DNA of 64,000 nt from Paraburkholderia nodosa (GCF_001718195.1 NZ_MCNV01000007.1:186001-250000), one strand, 5' to 3'. Positions 47,010-56,674 are shown, counted from the stretch's first letter. The notes: a model not told the origin generated them from the letters alone. Program-made: numbers and translations.

Positions 47010-50000
47010 ATGACCGCGCGCCCCGCGTTCGGCGACACGTCCTCGCCGCTTGATACGCCGCCCCTCGCTGATTACAAGCTCACCGACAACCTCACCGCCA
47101 CGCGCGGCCGCATCTTCCTGACCGGCACCCAGGCGCTGATCCGCCTCGCGCTCATGCAGCGCGCACTCGACCGCGCGCATGGCCTGAACACCGCGGGCTT
47201 CATCAGCGGCTATCGCGGCTCGCCGCTCGGCATGGTCGATCAGCAGGCGTGGAAGGCGAAGAAACTGCTCGAAGCCGCCGACGTGCGCTTCCTGCCCGCC
47301 ATCAACGAGGAGTTGGGCGGCACCGCCGTGCTCGGCACGCAGCGCGTGGAAGCGGACCCGGAGCGCACCGTCGAAGGCGTGTTCGCGATGTGGTACGGCA
47401 AGGGCCCGGGCGTCGATCGCGCCGGCGACGCGCTCAAGCACGGCAACGCCTACGGCTCGTCGCCGCACGGCGGCGTGCTCGTGGTGGCCGGCGACGACCA
47501 CGGCTGCGTGTCGTCGTCCATGCCGCATCAGAGCGACTTCGCGTTGATGGCGTGGCACATGCCTGTCGTGAATCCGTCGAACATCGCGGACATGCTCGAA
47601 TTCGGCCTGTATGGCTGGGCGCTCTCGCGCTACTCGGGCGCGTGGGTGGGCTACAAGGCGATTTCGGAGACGGTGGAGTCGGGCTCGACCGTCGATCTCG
47701 ATGCCATCAAAACCGACTGGCAAGCACCCGATTTGGCAACTGCGGGCTTCACGCCGCCGCCGGGCGGCCTGCACAACCGCTGGCCCGATCTGCCGAGTCT
47801 CGCCATCGAGCAGCGCCTCGCCGCCAAGCTCGACGCCGTGCGCCACTTCGCGCGCATGAACAGCATCGACAAGTGGATCGCGCCGAGCCCGCACGCGAAC
47901 GTGGGGATCGTCACCTGCGGCAAGGCGCACCTGGATCTGATGGAAACGCTGCGCCGTCTCGATCTCACCGTCGACGACCTCGATCGCGCGGGCGTGCGCA
48001 TCTACAAGGTGGGCCTGTCGTTCCCGCTGGAGATGTCGCGTATCGACGCGTTCGTCGCGGGCCTCACCGACGTGCTCGTGATCGAAGAGAAGGGGCCGGT
48101 GATCGAGCAGCAGATCAAGGACTACCTCTACAACCGCAAGGAAGGCGCGCGCCCCACCGTGATCGGCAAGCACGCCGAAGACGGCACGCTGCTGCTCTCG
48201 GAACTGGGCGAGCTACGTCCCTCGCGCATCCTGCCCGTGTTCGCCGCGTGGCTCGCGAAGCACCGTCCGGCGCTCGACCGCCGCGAGCGCGTGGTCGATC
48301 TCGTCGCGCCGCAAATCCTCTCGAACGCCGCCGACGCCGTGCGCCGCACGCCCTACTTCTGCTCGGGCTGCCCGCACAACACGTCGACCAAGGTGCCCGA
48401 AGGCTCGATCGCGCAGGCCGGTATTGGCTGCCACTTCATGGCTTCGTGGATGGAGCGCGACACCACGGGCCTGATCCAGATGGGCGGCGAAGGCGTGGAC
48501 TGGGCCGCGCACTCGATGTTCACGAAGATGCCGCACGTGTTCCAGAATCTCGGCGACGGCACCTACTTTCACTCAGGCATCCTTGCGATTCGCCAGGCAG
48601 TCGCGGCGAAGACCAACATCACCTACAAGATCCTCTACAACGACGCCGTGGCGATGACGGGCGGCCAGCCCGTGGACGGCAGCATTTCCGTGCCGCAGAT
48701 CGCACGCCAGGTGGAAGCCGAAGGCGTCTCGCGCTTCGTGGTGGTGAGCGACGAGCCCGAGAAGTACGACGGTCATCACGGCCTGTTCCCGAAGGGCACG
48801 ACGTTCCATCACCGCAGCGAACTCGATACGGTGCAGCGCGAACTGCGCGAAACGCCGGGCGTGACCGTGCTGATCTACGACCAGACCTGCGCCGCCGAAA
48901 AGCGCCGCCGCCGCAAGAAGGGCGAATTCCCCGACCCGGACAGGCGTCTCTTCATCAACGAGGAAGTGTGCGAAGGCTGCGGCGATTGCGGCGTGCAGTC
49001 GAATTGCCTTTCAGTTGAGCCCGTGGAAACGGAACTGGGCCGCAAGCGCCGCATCGACCAGTCGTCGTGCAACAAGGACTATTCGTGCGTGAACGGCTTC
49101 TGCCCGAGCTTCGTGACCGTCGAGGGCGGCAAGCTCAAGAAGGCCGCGGGCGCCGCGTTCGATCCGCAGGCGCTCGCCGCGCGCGTGAATGCGCTGCCCA
49201 TGCCGGCCACGCATCTCGACAACGCGCCCTACGACATCCTCGTGACGGGCGTGGGCGGCACCGGAGTCGTGACCGTGGGCGCGCTCATCAGCATGGCCGC
49301 GCATCTGGAAGGCAAGAGCGCTTCGGTGCTCGACTTCATGGGCTTCGCACAGAAGGGCGGCTCGGTGCTCTCGTTCGTGCGCTTCGCGGCCACCGACGCG
49401 CTGCTCAACCAGGTGCGCATCGACACGCAGCAGGCCGACCTGCTGCTCGCCTGCGACATGGTGGTGGGCGCGAGCGCCGATGCGCTGCAAACCGTGCGGC
49501 ACGACCGCACGCGCATCGTCGTGAACACGCATGAGATTCCGAACGCGTCGTTCGTGCAGAACCCCGAAGCGAACCTGCACGCCGACGCGCTGCTCGCGAA
49601 GATGCGGCACGCGGCGACGGGCGGCGCTTCGAACGCACAGGATCCGCTCTCCGCATGCGACGCGCAGGCGCTTGCGCAGCGTTATCTCGGCGACACGATC
49701 GGCGCCAACATCGTGATGCTCGGCTTCGCGTGGCAACTTGGCCTCGTGCCGGTTTCGCTCGCAGCGCTCACGCGCGCCATCGAGCTGAACAACGTGGCCG
49801 TGCAGGCGAACCTGTTCGCGTTCTCCATCGGCCGCATGGCCGCCGCCGATCCCGCTGCGCTCGAAGCGCTCGACACGCAACGTGCAGCCGCCGCGAAAGC
49901 CACGGCGCGCAAGCTCACGCAAACGCTCGACGAACTGATCGCCGACCGCGAAGCGCGTCTGCTCGCTTATGGCGGCGCGAGCTACGTGAAGCGCTATCGC

Positions 50001-50645
50001 GCGCTGGTCGATGCCGCACGCAGCGCCGACAAGAGTGCGGAGAAAACGCTCGCGCGCGCCGTCGCGACCACGTTCTATCGGCTGCTTGCGGTGAAGGACG
50101 AATACGAAGTCGCGCGCCTGCACGCCGACCCGGCGTTGCGCGCCGCGCTCGAAGCGCAGTTCGAGGGCACGGCGGGCAGCGACTTCACCGTGAAGTTCAA
50201 CCTCGCGCCGCCGCTCATCGCGCGTGAAAAGAACGGCCAGCCTCCGCGCAAGATGCAGTTCGGCCAGTGGATGTGGAGTGCGTTTGGGCTGCTGAAGAAG
50301 GGCCGCAGCGTGCGCGGCACGTGGCTCGATCCGTTCGGCAAGACACTGGAGCGCCGCATGGAGCGCGCCCTCGCCGGTGACTACGAGGCGACGCTGCGCG
50401 GTGCGTTCGCGAGCCTCACCGCCGAAAACGCCGACGACATCGCCAAGCTCGCGACTCTGCATCAACGTGTGCGTGGCTATGGGCACGTCAAGCTGGCGAA
50501 CCTCGCGGCGGTCAAACGCAGCGAGCGCGAACTGGCGGCGCGCCTTGCCATCGACGTGAAGACGAGCGCGGCGGTCCAGGAAGCCCTCGCGTCGTTCAAG
50601 GGCGCCGGCGCATTGCGCGGCATTCCGGTGGTCGTGGCGAAATAA
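47010..50645 (+). CDS. indolepyruvate ferredoxin oxidoreductase family protein (fused alpha-beta subunits)
   Basis: The 1211-residue protein fuses the two IOR subunits. The alpha-type part (about 1-720) has the TPP-binding region (MGGEGVDWAAHS, LGDGTYFHSGILAIRQ and YNDAVAMTGGQ). A ferredoxin-like cysteine cluster at about 650-705 contains VCEGCGDCGVQSNC and CNKDYSCVNGFC. The gamma/beta-type part (about 730-920) begins ILVTGVGGTGVVTVG. The C-terminal 250 residues form a DUF6537-type domain. It should oxidatively decarboxylate aryl or branched 2-oxo acids to acyl-CoA with an Fe-S acceptor. Start at ATG 47010 is favoured over 46995 because GGAG precedes it at the proper distance. Confidence 0.93.
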   Translation: MTARPAFGDTSSPLDTPPLADYKLTDNLTATRGRIFLTGTQALIRLALMQRALDRAHGLNTAGFISGYRGSPLGMVDQQAWKAKKLLEAADVRFLPAINEELGGTAVLGTQRVEADPERTVEGVFAMWYGKGPGVDRAGDALKHGNAYGSSPHGGVLVVAGDDHGCVSSSMPHQSDFALMAWHMPVVNPSNIADMLEFGLYGWALSRYSGAWVGYKAISETVESGSTVDLDAIKTDWQAPDLATAGFTPPPGGLHNRWPDLPSLAIEQRLAAKLDAVRHFARMNSIDKWIAPSPHANVGIVTCGKAHLDLMETLRRLDLTVDDLDRAGVRIYKVGLSFPLEMSRIDAFVAGLTDVLVIEEKGPVIEQQIKDYLYNRKEGARPTVIGKHAEDGTLLLSELGELRPSRILPVFAAWLAKHRPALDRRERVVDLVAPQILSNAADAVRRTPYFCSGCPHNTSTKVPEGSIAQAGIGCHFMASWMERDTTGLIQMGGEGVDWAAHSMFTKMPHVFQNLGDGTYFHSGILAIRQAVAAKTNITYKILYNDAVAMTGGQPVDGSISVPQIARQVEAEGVSRFVVVSDEPEKYDGHHGLFPKGTTFHHRSELDTVQRELRETPGVTVLIYDQTCAAEKRRRRKKGEFPDPDRRLFINEEVCEGCGDCGVQSNCLSVEPVETELGRKRRIDQSSCNKDYSCVNGFCPSFVTVEGGKLKKAAGAAFDPQALAARVNALPMPATHLDNAPYDILVTGVGGTGVVTVGALISMAAHLEGKSASVLDFMGFAQKGGSVLSFVRFAATDALLNQVRIDTQQADLLLACDMVVGASADALQTVRHDRTRIVVNTHEIPNASFVQNPEANLHADALLAKMRHAATGGASNAQDPLSACDAQALAQRYLGDTIGANIVMLGFAWQLGLVPVSLAALTRAIELNNVAVQANLFAFSIGRMAAADPAALEALDTQRAAAAKATARKLTQTLDELIADREARLLAYGGASYVKRYRALVDAARSADKSAEKTLARAVATTFYRLLAVKDEYEVARLHADPALRAALEAQFEGTAGSDFTVKFNLAPPLIAREKNGQPPRKMQFGQWMWSAFGLLKKGRSVRGTWLDPFGKTLERRMERALAGDYEATLRGAFASLTAENADDIAKLATLHQRVRGYGHVKLANLAAVKRSERELAARLAIDVKTSAAVQEALASFKGAGALRGIPVVVAK

Positions 50646-50664
50646 GGTGAAGTGAAGCCGGCAG

Positions 50665-50701
50665 GCGCGCGCCGTTCATCTGAATGGCGCGCGCTTTTTT
50701 T
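50665..50701 (+). terminator. terminator after the oxidoreductase gene
   Basis: A 14-bp stem GCGCGCGCCGTTCA/TGAATGGCGCGCGC (one G-T pair) is followed by T7. It lies between convergent genes. Confidence 0.88.
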
Positions 50702-50706
50702 ATGGG

Positions 50707-51408
50707 TCAGGCGTCGAGCAGGTTCCGCGCGCGCCGCACCTTGTTTTCGTCGACGGGAGCGAGTCCCTTGCCGTCGATGCGCACGCCCGAGCCGAAGTGA
50801 ACCGCGCGTACCCGCGTCGAACTTACGAATTGCGCCACGCGGTCGAGCGTGAGTCCCGCGCCCGCCAGCACCGTGCAATGCGTGTGCGCCGCGCGCTGCA
50901 CGAGCGTTGCGATCTGCGCCGGCGCGTCAAGCACCGAAGGCTTGCCGCCCGAGGTGAGGACGTCCGTCACGGCGTCGAAACCGAGCAGCACGTCGAACGC
51001 CTCCTGCAGATCGCGCGCTTCGTCGAACGCGCGATGAAACGTGAGCGACATGCCGTCGGCGGCGTCGATCGCGCGCTGCAGTCCTTCGCGATCGACTTCA
51101 TGCGAAGGCGTGAGCATGCCGATCACGGCCGCATGCGCGCCCGCGAGCTTCGCGGCGCGCACGTCGCGCAGCATCACCGCGTAATCGTTCGAATCGTAAA
51201 TGAACGCGCGGCTGTGCGGCCGCACGATCACGTTCACGGGAATCGCCACCGCCGCGACCACGGCTTCGATCATGCCGATGCTCGGCGTGAGGCCGCCCTC
51301 GCCAATTGCGGTCACGAGTTCGAGACGATCCGCGCCGCCGCGCTCGGCGGCTTGCGCATCGGCGACGGTGGTCGCGATGACCTCCAGCAGTACCCGTTCA
51401 TGTGGCAT
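50707..51408 (-). CDS. cutC: copper homeostasis protein CutC
   Basis: The 233-residue TIM-barrel protein matches CutC. Visible features are LLEVIATTVADAQAAERGGADRLELV, EGGLTPSIGMIEAVV, NVIVRPHSRAFIYDSNDYAVML and LTFHRAFDEARD, with LTSGGKPS and AGAGLTLDRV later. CutC has been tied to copper tolerance, but its biochemical activity is still unclear. The ATG at 51408 (MPHERVLLEV) is preferred to the GTG at 51435. The EAL-domain gene ends 48 bases upstream on the same strand. Confidence 0.93.
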   Translation of the reverse strand: MPHERVLLEVIATTVADAQAAERGGADRLELVTAIGEGGLTPSIGMIEAVVAAVAIPVNVIVRPHSRAFIYDSNDYAVMLRDVRAAKLAGAHAAVIGMLTPSHEVDREGLQRAIDAADGMSLTFHRAFDEARDLQEAFDVLLGFDAVTDVLTSGGKPSVLDAPAQIATLVQRAAHTHCTVLAGAGLTLDRVAQFVSSTRVRAVHFGSGVRIDGKGLAPVDENKVRRARNLLDA

Positions 51409-51456
51409 GTTTGCGCGCCATGTCGTGAGAAACACGACATGATCGCAGATGCACGC

Positions 51457-52722
51457 CTACTCGAACCAGTCGATGTCGCCGCACAGCACGCACAGGCGCT
51501 CGCCCACCTGCACCGCCATCGACAGCGTCAGGCACGGCAGCGCCTCGTTGATCGATAGATACGGTCCGGTCACGTGCACGCGCCCCGGCGTGACGAGCGC
51601 CGTGCGGAAGTACGGCCTGCGCAGCCAGCTCGCGCCTTGCGCGTCCTCGAGCGGCAAAAAGCGCGCATCGCGCTCCGCGCGGTCGACGCGCAGCACCACG
51701 TTGCGGCCCGCCTGCCGGCCGTTCGAATCGAGCAGATAGCAGCGCGCCGCATGATCGAGCGCGAGGAAGTTCCAGCACACCTCCTCCATCGATTCGCCGG
51801 CCGAAAGCCGTTCGGCCGCGCGCTCGAACGCACGCAGATAAGGCACGAGGCGATTCGTCTCGCCGCGCTCGCGCGTTTCGGTCTGCTGACGAAAACGCTC
51901 GGTCGCCTCGGCGATCACGGCTTGCGCCTGGGCGGCGTCGGCGAGTCCGGGCGCGGGCCGCGCGAAGAAGAAGCCCTGCACGAAATCCGCGTTGCACGCG
52001 AGCGCGAGCTGCGCCTCGTGTTCCGTCTCCACGCCCTCGATCAGCACGAGCTTGCCCGCGTCGTGCAACAGCGCCACGAGCGCGGGCAGCGTCGCGGCCA
52101 TGTCGGCGCGATGCTGCGCGTGCATGAGCATGATGCGGTCGAGCTTCACGATGTCGGGATTGAGCTGCCACACGCGGCCGATATCGACGTTGCCCGCGCC
52201 GAAGTCGTCGAGCGCCACGAGAAAGCCGCGCTCGCGAAACGTCGCCACGGCCTGCGCGAGGGCGTCGAGATCGGTCGCGTCGTCTTCCAGCACCTCGAGC
52301 ACGACGCGCCGCGGCGCGATGTTCAGCCGCCGCAGGTTCGCGAGCAGCGCCGCCGAGTGATACGCCTCGATCAGCGTGCCCGGATGCACGTTGAGAAAGA
52401 GCCACTCGCGCTCCGCGCCGAGCAGCGCGAAGTTCTCCAGATGCAGCCCCTGGGCGAGCCGGTCCACCAGCAGCGCTTCGCCCACGCGCGCGGCGTCGCC
52501 GAACACGTCGAGCGGCGAAACCGGGCGGTCGAGCGGATCGTGCGCGCGCAGCAGCCCTTCGTAGCCCACCGCACGCATGTGCGAGAGGCTGAACACCGGC
52601 TGGAACACGCTCGTGAGCGTGAGGTCGCCATGGTGTGCGCTGTAGCGCTGCAGCCCCGAAGTGACGCTGAGATCGAAGCCGTGAGGGGTCACGGCTGTTT
52701 TGTCCTGTTGCTCTGTGATCAT
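51457..52722 (-). CDS. EAL-domain cyclic-di-GMP phosphodiesterase with YkuI-like sensor domain
   Basis: The 421-residue cytoplasmic protein has an EAL domain (about 25-275) with the signature as EGLLR, ALDDFGAGNVDIGRVW, DIVKLDRIM and LIEGVETE. These retain the Glu, Asp-Asp and Lys residues needed for metal-dependent c-di-GMP hydrolysis. The C-terminal 140 residues (CRYLLDSNGRQAGRNVVLR and HVTGPYLSINEALPCLTLSMAV) look like the PAS/Cache-like domain of YkuI. It therefore probably degrades c-di-GMP in response to a ligand. The ATG at 52722 is preceded by AGAGGA; the upstream frame to 53025 is low-complexity and unlikely. Confidence 0.87.
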   Translation of the reverse strand: MITEQQDKTAVTPHGFDLSVTSGLQRYSAHHGDLTLTSVFQPVFSLSHMRAVGYEGLLRAHDPLDRPVSPLDVFGDAARVGEALLVDRLAQGLHLENFALLGAEREWLFLNVHPGTLIEAYHSAALLANLRRLNIAPRRVVLEVLEDDATDLDALAQAVATFRERGFLVALDDFGAGNVDIGRVWQLNPDIVKLDRIMLMHAQHRADMAATLPALVALLHDAGKLVLIEGVETEHEAQLALACNADFVQGFFFARPAPGLADAAQAQAVIAEATERFRQQTETRERGETNRLVPYLRAFERAAERLSAGESMEEVCWNFLALDHAARCYLLDSNGRQAGRNVVLRVDRAERDARFLPLEDAQGASWLRRPYFRTALVTPGRVHVTGPYLSINEALPCLTLSMAVQVGERLCVLCGDIDWFE

Positions 52723-53247
52723 GCCATCCTCTAGCGCGTAGGAAGGACGCTGCAGTCCGCACAGCCTCTGCACGGCCCGCGCTCGTCCTCCATAGCCTGA
52801 TTTTCGTTGCGTCACAGGAGGGGTTAAGCAAGGTCCGTGCTCGCTCGCACTGCGATCTGGCACGCATCGCGAATTGCGTTCGCGCCCATCGCGTGCGCCG
52901 CGAAGGGGCACGCCGTGCACCGCGCGAGACATCGCACGGCGCACCGATATCGTGCGCCTTTCCACGCGCCTTTGCTTCGGTGGTGGCGCACACAGGGCGG
53001 ACAAATTGCCGCATTTTTGGCACATATCGGGCTTGCCACGCGTTCGCCCTGCGCGCTTCGCGGCGGCTTACAGACGCGTCAGGCTACACTGTCCCTCGAC
53101 CGGCGCGCCCTCCTCTAATGCGCGCCAGAACGCCGTGCCGCACCGCGCGTGAAAAGAGGCGTCGTCCCCTCTTCCACGCTTCCCCCTGGTCCCGTTTGGC
53201 CTCGTTTGGCCTCGTTGGGTCCCGTTTGGCCCCCGCTACGTTTTTCG
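52723..53247. other. divergent intergenic region with a 10-bp tandem repeat
   Basis: No gene is supported in these 525 bases between the EAL gene and the antiporter. A run of four 10-base units at 53191-53230 (CCCGTTTGGC, CTCGTTTGGC, CTCGTTGGGT, CCCGTTTGGC) lies 18 bases before the antiporter ATG. The remainder shows no clear motif. Confidence 0.55.
53191..53230 (+). repeat. 10-bp tandem repeat (4 units) just upstream of the antiporter gene
   Basis: Four consecutive decamers with consensus CYCGTTTGGC; units 1 and 4 are identical. It lies in the presumed 5' leader and could vary in copy number. Confidence 0.75.
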
Positions 53248-54915
53248 ATGGACATTCTCTTCACCGTTCTCATTCTGCTGCTCGCCGTTGCCGTGTCCGG
53301 CATCCTCGCGCGCACCGTGCCACTCAAGCTTCCGCTGCCGCTCGTGCAGATCGGCATCGGCGCGTTGCTCACGTTTCCGCTCGTGAATCCGCACGTCACG
53401 TTCGATCCCGACATCTTCATGGCGCTGTTCATTCCGCCGCTGCTGTTCGCGGATGGCTGGCGCATGCCTAAACGCGAGTTCTTCTTGCAGCGCCGCGCGA
53501 TCCTCATGCTCGCGCTCGGGCTCGTGCTGCTGACAGTCGTCGCCGTGGGCTATTTCGTGCACTGGCTCGTGCCGCAGATCTCGCTGCCCGTGGCGTTCGC
53601 GCTCGCCGCCGTGCTTTCGCCCACCGACGCCGTCGCGCTCGCGGGCATCGCCGGCAAGGACCGCATTCCCGCGCAGCTCATGCACATCCTCGAAGGCGAA
53701 GCGCTGATGAACGACGCCTCGGGCCTCGTCGCGCTCAAGTTCGCCGTGGCGGCCGCGCTCACCGGCTACTTTTCGCTGCGCGCGGCGGCGCTCAGCTTCG
53801 TCGTGATCGCGGCGGGCGGTCTGGCGCTTGGGGCGGCGATCGGCTGGCTCTTCAGCTTCGTGTCGGCGCGCTTTCTCAACACGACCGAAGAGGGCGACCC
53901 CGCGCCCGGCGTCGTGCTCACCTTGCTGATTCCGTTCGCGGCGTATCTGTTCGCCGAGCACCTCGAAGTGTCGGGCGTGCTCGCGGCCGTTTCCGCCGGC
54001 ATGACGATGAACTTCACGAGCGTCGCGCACAAAGGACCGGTGTCGACACGCGTGCGCGCCACGAGCACCTGGTCGATGATCGAATTCGTCTTCAACGGCA
54101 TGGTGTTCACGCTGCTCGGCCTGCAGTTCCCGGGCATTCTCGGCAAGGCGCTGCTCGACGCGCACCACACGAGCAACGTGCAGATGCTGCGCCTCATCGG
54201 CTATATCGCCGCCGTGCTTGCGGCGCTCTACGCCATGCGCTTCGGCTGGGTGTGGCTGCTGCGCTGGGTGGCGAGCCGCGGCGCCGCGCGTCACGGCGTG
54301 GCGAACGCGGTACCGGGCCTGCGCACCGTGGCGATCACCACGGTCGCGGGCGTGCGCGGCGCGGTGACGCTTGCGGGCGTGCTCTCGCTGCCCGTGGCGC
54401 TCGCCAACGGCAGCCCGCTGCCCGGTCGCGACAGCGCCATTTTCATCGCGACGGGCGTGATCCTCGCCTCGCTGCTGGTGGCGATCGTCGGCCTGCCGCT
54501 CCTGCTGCGCGGCGTGCGGCGCGGCGCGCAGGGACCGCACGCGGCCGAGGAGCGCGCGGCGCGCATCCAGGCTGCGCAGGCGGCCATCCGCGCCGTGGAT
54601 GCGGTGCACGAAAAGGTCAGCGAGGATCTCGACGAATCGCAGGCCGCCTACGCCGCCGACACGACCGCGCGCGTAATGGACGCCTATCGCCGCCGCCTCG
54701 CCTCGCTCGACGCCGACCGCGACCGCAGCGCGAACGCGCGCCGCTCGGATGCGCTGGAAATGGAAATGCGCCTCGCCGGCATGCGCGCCGAACGCGCGAC
54801 GCTGCTCAAGCTGCGCAACCAGATGCAGATCAACGACGAGACGCTCGCGAAGCTGATGCGCGAAGTCGATCTTTCGGAGACGGCGATGACGACGCGCGGG
54901 CGCAATCGCAACTGA
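53248..54915 (+). CDS. Na+/H+ antiporter, CPA1 family
   Basis: The 555-residue protein has about 12 membrane segments followed by a hydrophilic C-terminal domain (about 445-555). CPA1 signatures are LAAVLSPTDAVALAGI (about 118-133) and LEGEALMNDASGLVALKFAVA, with the Asn-Asp pair of the ion-binding site, and VAGVRGAVTLAGVLSLP later. The cytoplasmic tail is rich in Arg, Ala and Glu and predicted to be coiled coil. It exchanges Na+ (or K+) for H+ across the inner membrane. The ATG at 53248 (MDILFTVLILLL) is used; the in-frame ATG at 53149 would translate the tandem repeat and lacks support. Confidence 0.93.
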   Translation: MDILFTVLILLLAVAVSGILARTVPLKLPLPLVQIGIGALLTFPLVNPHVTFDPDIFMALFIPPLLFADGWRMPKREFFLQRRAILMLALGLVLLTVVAVGYFVHWLVPQISLPVAFALAAVLSPTDAVALAGIAGKDRIPAQLMHILEGEALMNDASGLVALKFAVAAALTGYFSLRAAALSFVVIAAGGLALGAAIGWLFSFVSARFLNTTEEGDPAPGVVLTLLIPFAAYLFAEHLEVSGVLAAVSAGMTMNFTSVAHKGPVSTRVRATSTWSMIEFVFNGMVFTLLGLQFPGILGKALLDAHHTSNVQMLRLIGYIAAVLAALYAMRFGWVWLLRWVASRGAARHGVANAVPGLRTVAITTVAGVRGAVTLAGVLSLPVALANGSPLPGRDSAIFIATGVILASLLVAIVGLPLLLRGVRRGAQGPHAAEERAARIQAAQAAIRAVDAVHEKVSEDLDESQAAYAADTTARVMDAYRRRLASLDADRDRSANARRSDALEMEMRLAGMRAERATLLKLRNQMQINDETLAKLMREVDLSETAMTTRGRNRN

Positions 54916-54954
54916 GGGGGCGCCTCGCGCAGAGCGGGAAAAAACGGGAGAGAG

Positions 54955-54983
54955 GAAAACGCGGCGCCGAGGACCGGCGCCGC
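54955..54983 (-). terminator. terminator after the uracil/xanthine permease gene
   Basis: GCGGCGCC (54961-54968) pairs perfectly with GGCGCCGC (54975-54982). The adjacent AAAAC on the left provides a short U-tract for the minus strand. Confidence 0.65.
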
Positions 54984-54998
54984 ATGTCACGGTGAGGC

Positions 54999-56303
54999 TT
55001 AAACCGCCGCTTCCTGCGCCGGCTTGCGACGCAGCAACGCGTAGAGAATGATCGCGCCGAACGTGGCGGTGCCGATGCCGCCCAGCCCGAAGCCGCCGAG
55101 CTTGAGGGAGAAGTCGCCCGCGCCGAGCACGAGCGCGACCGCGGCGACGATGAGATTGCGGTTGTCCGAGAAGTCCACCTTGTTGACGACCCAGATACGC
55201 GCGCCCGTCACGGCGATCAGACCGAACACGACGATCGAGACGCCGCCCAGCACCGGGCCGGGAATCGTCTGAATGACGGCGCCGAACTTCGGCGAGAAGC
55301 CGAGCACGAGCGCGATGAGCGCGGCGATCACGAACACGAGCGTCGAGTAGATTTTCGTCACGGCCATCACGCCGATGTTTTCCGCGTAGGTCGTGACACC
55401 GGTGCCTCCCGCGAATCCCGAGACGACCGTGGCAAGGCCGTCGCCGATGAACGCGCGGCCCACATAGCGGTCGAGGTTGTAGCCCGTCATCGCGGAAACC
55501 GCCTTGATGTGGCCGAGGTTCTCCGCCACCAGAATCACGGCGATCGGCACGAGCAGCGCCATGGCGTGCGGGTCGAACACCGGCGCGGTGAACTTCGGCA
55601 TACCGAACCAGGCGGCGTTCGCGACGATCGAGAAGTCGATCGGCTTGCCCAGGCCCATGCCGTTCGTGACGATCGCGTAGATCACATAGGCGATCAACAG
55701 GCCGACGAGAATCAGCAGACGCTGCAGCATGCCGCGCGTGAACACGGCCACGCCGCCCACGCAGAGCACGGTGACGATCGCCATCCACGAGTCGAAGATC
55801 GAACCGCTCACGCCCTTCACTGCGATGGGCGCGAGATTCAGCCCGATCACGCAGACGATCGCGCCGGTCACCACCGGCGGCATGAGCGTTTCGATCCATT
55901 TGGTGCCGACGGCCGAGACGAGCAGGCCGATCAGCGTATAAGCCACGCCGCACGCGATGATGCCGCCGAGCGCGACCGGAATGTTGGGATTGGGTCCCTG
56001 GCCGCCGTAGCCCGTGACAGCAATCACGAGACCGATGAACGCGAAGCTCGAACCGAGATAGCTCGGCACGCGCCCGCCCACCACGACGAAGAACAGCAGT
56101 GTGCCGACACCCGACATGAAAATGCACAGGTTCGGATCGAAGCCCATGAGCAGCGGCGCAAGCACGGTCGAGCCGAACATCGCGACGACGTGCTGCACGC
56201 CCATGGCGAACATCTGCGGCCAGGGCAGGCGCTCGTCGGGAGCCACGACGCTGCGGGCGTCACCCGTCTGCGCGCGCCAGCGGGGGAAATAGGAGTCGGA
56301 CAT
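54999..56303 (-). CDS. uracil-xanthine permease family protein (NCS2, UraA-like)
   Basis: The 434-residue transporter has about 14 hydrophobic segments. NCS2 features include MFAMGVQHVVAMFGSTVLAPLLMGFDPN at the first helix, VILVAENLGHIKAVSAMTG (substrate-binding Glu in helix 8) and GTGVTTYAENIGVMAVTKIYS (helix 10). The AENLGH and TTYAENIGVMA forms match uracil carriers such as UraA and RutG. It should import uracil or a related pyrimidine with H+. GAGGAA precedes the ATG at 56303. No pyrimidine-metabolism genes are adjacent. Confidence 0.92.
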   Translation of the reverse strand: MSDSYFPRWRAQTGDARSVVAPDERLPWPQMFAMGVQHVVAMFGSTVLAPLLMGFDPNLCIFMSGVGTLLFFVVVGGRVPSYLGSSFAFIGLVIAVTGYGGQGPNPNIPVALGGIIACGVAYTLIGLLVSAVGTKWIETLMPPVVTGAIVCVIGLNLAPIAVKGVSGSIFDSWMAIVTVLCVGGVAVFTRGMLQRLLILVGLLIAYVIYAIVTNGMGLGKPIDFSIVANAAWFGMPKFTAPVFDPHAMALLVPIAVILVAENLGHIKAVSAMTGYNLDRYVGRAFIGDGLATVVSGFAGGTGVTTYAENIGVMAVTKIYSTLVFVIAALIALVLGFSPKFGAVIQTIPGPVLGGVSIVVFGLIAVTGARIWVVNKVDFSDNRNLIVAAVALVLGAGDFSLKLGGFGLGGIGTATFGAIILYALLRRKPAQEAAV

Positions 56304-56528
56304 GGGTTCCTCTTGTCGGCGTGATTTGCGGTCTGGTTGTGGTTTTGATTGTTGGCGCGCACGCATCGAAGCAACGGCGGCCCTTGATGCAGGTCAGGCG
56401 GGAGTGTACGGAGCCGCAATCAGCGTGGCAAGCCGGATGTCGGGCATCCGAAACACTCCCGGCGGCCGTCGACCCGAGCCGTGAAGTCAGCACCGAATGG
56501 AGTTTCAGACTCATCCTATATTAGGGGT

Positions 56529-56646
56529 GGGATGCCGGATCTAGACTGTCCTTGCTGCGTGACCCTCACGAGAGTTCATGCAGTGTTGGCAAGCAGCAAA
56601 CTCTCCGACTTCCCCGCTCCAGTTCCCCGCTGGAGCGGCTTTTTTT
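56529..56646 (+). ncRNA. candidate small RNA ending in an orphan terminator
   Basis: A strong plus-strand rho-independent terminator (56614-56646) has no plus-strand gene before it, because both flanking genes run on the minus strand. A TATATT box at 56517-56522 could be a -10 element for a transcript of about 118 bases starting near 56529, although the -35 region is weak. Within it no open frame has a ribosome-binding site. It may be an sRNA or an antisense-side RNA. The 371-base gap (56304-56674) holds nothing else recognised. Confidence 0.35.
56614..56646 (+). terminator. plus-strand terminator without an upstream plus-strand gene
   Basis: CCGCTCCAG (56614-56622) pairs with CTGGAGCGG (56630-56638) around a 7-base loop, then C and T7. 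The U-tract is on the plus side only, so it does not suit the minus-strand DUF2239 gene. Confidence 0.8.
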
Positions 56647-56674
56647 GCCCACACGATCGGAGCCCTTCGCGCGT

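Noticed and set aside
53149..53247. N-terminal extension of the antiporter from the ATG at 53149
   Set aside because: It would translate the decamer repeat into a Pro/Trp-rich stretch before the first membrane helix; the start at 53248 gives the normal family N-terminus.
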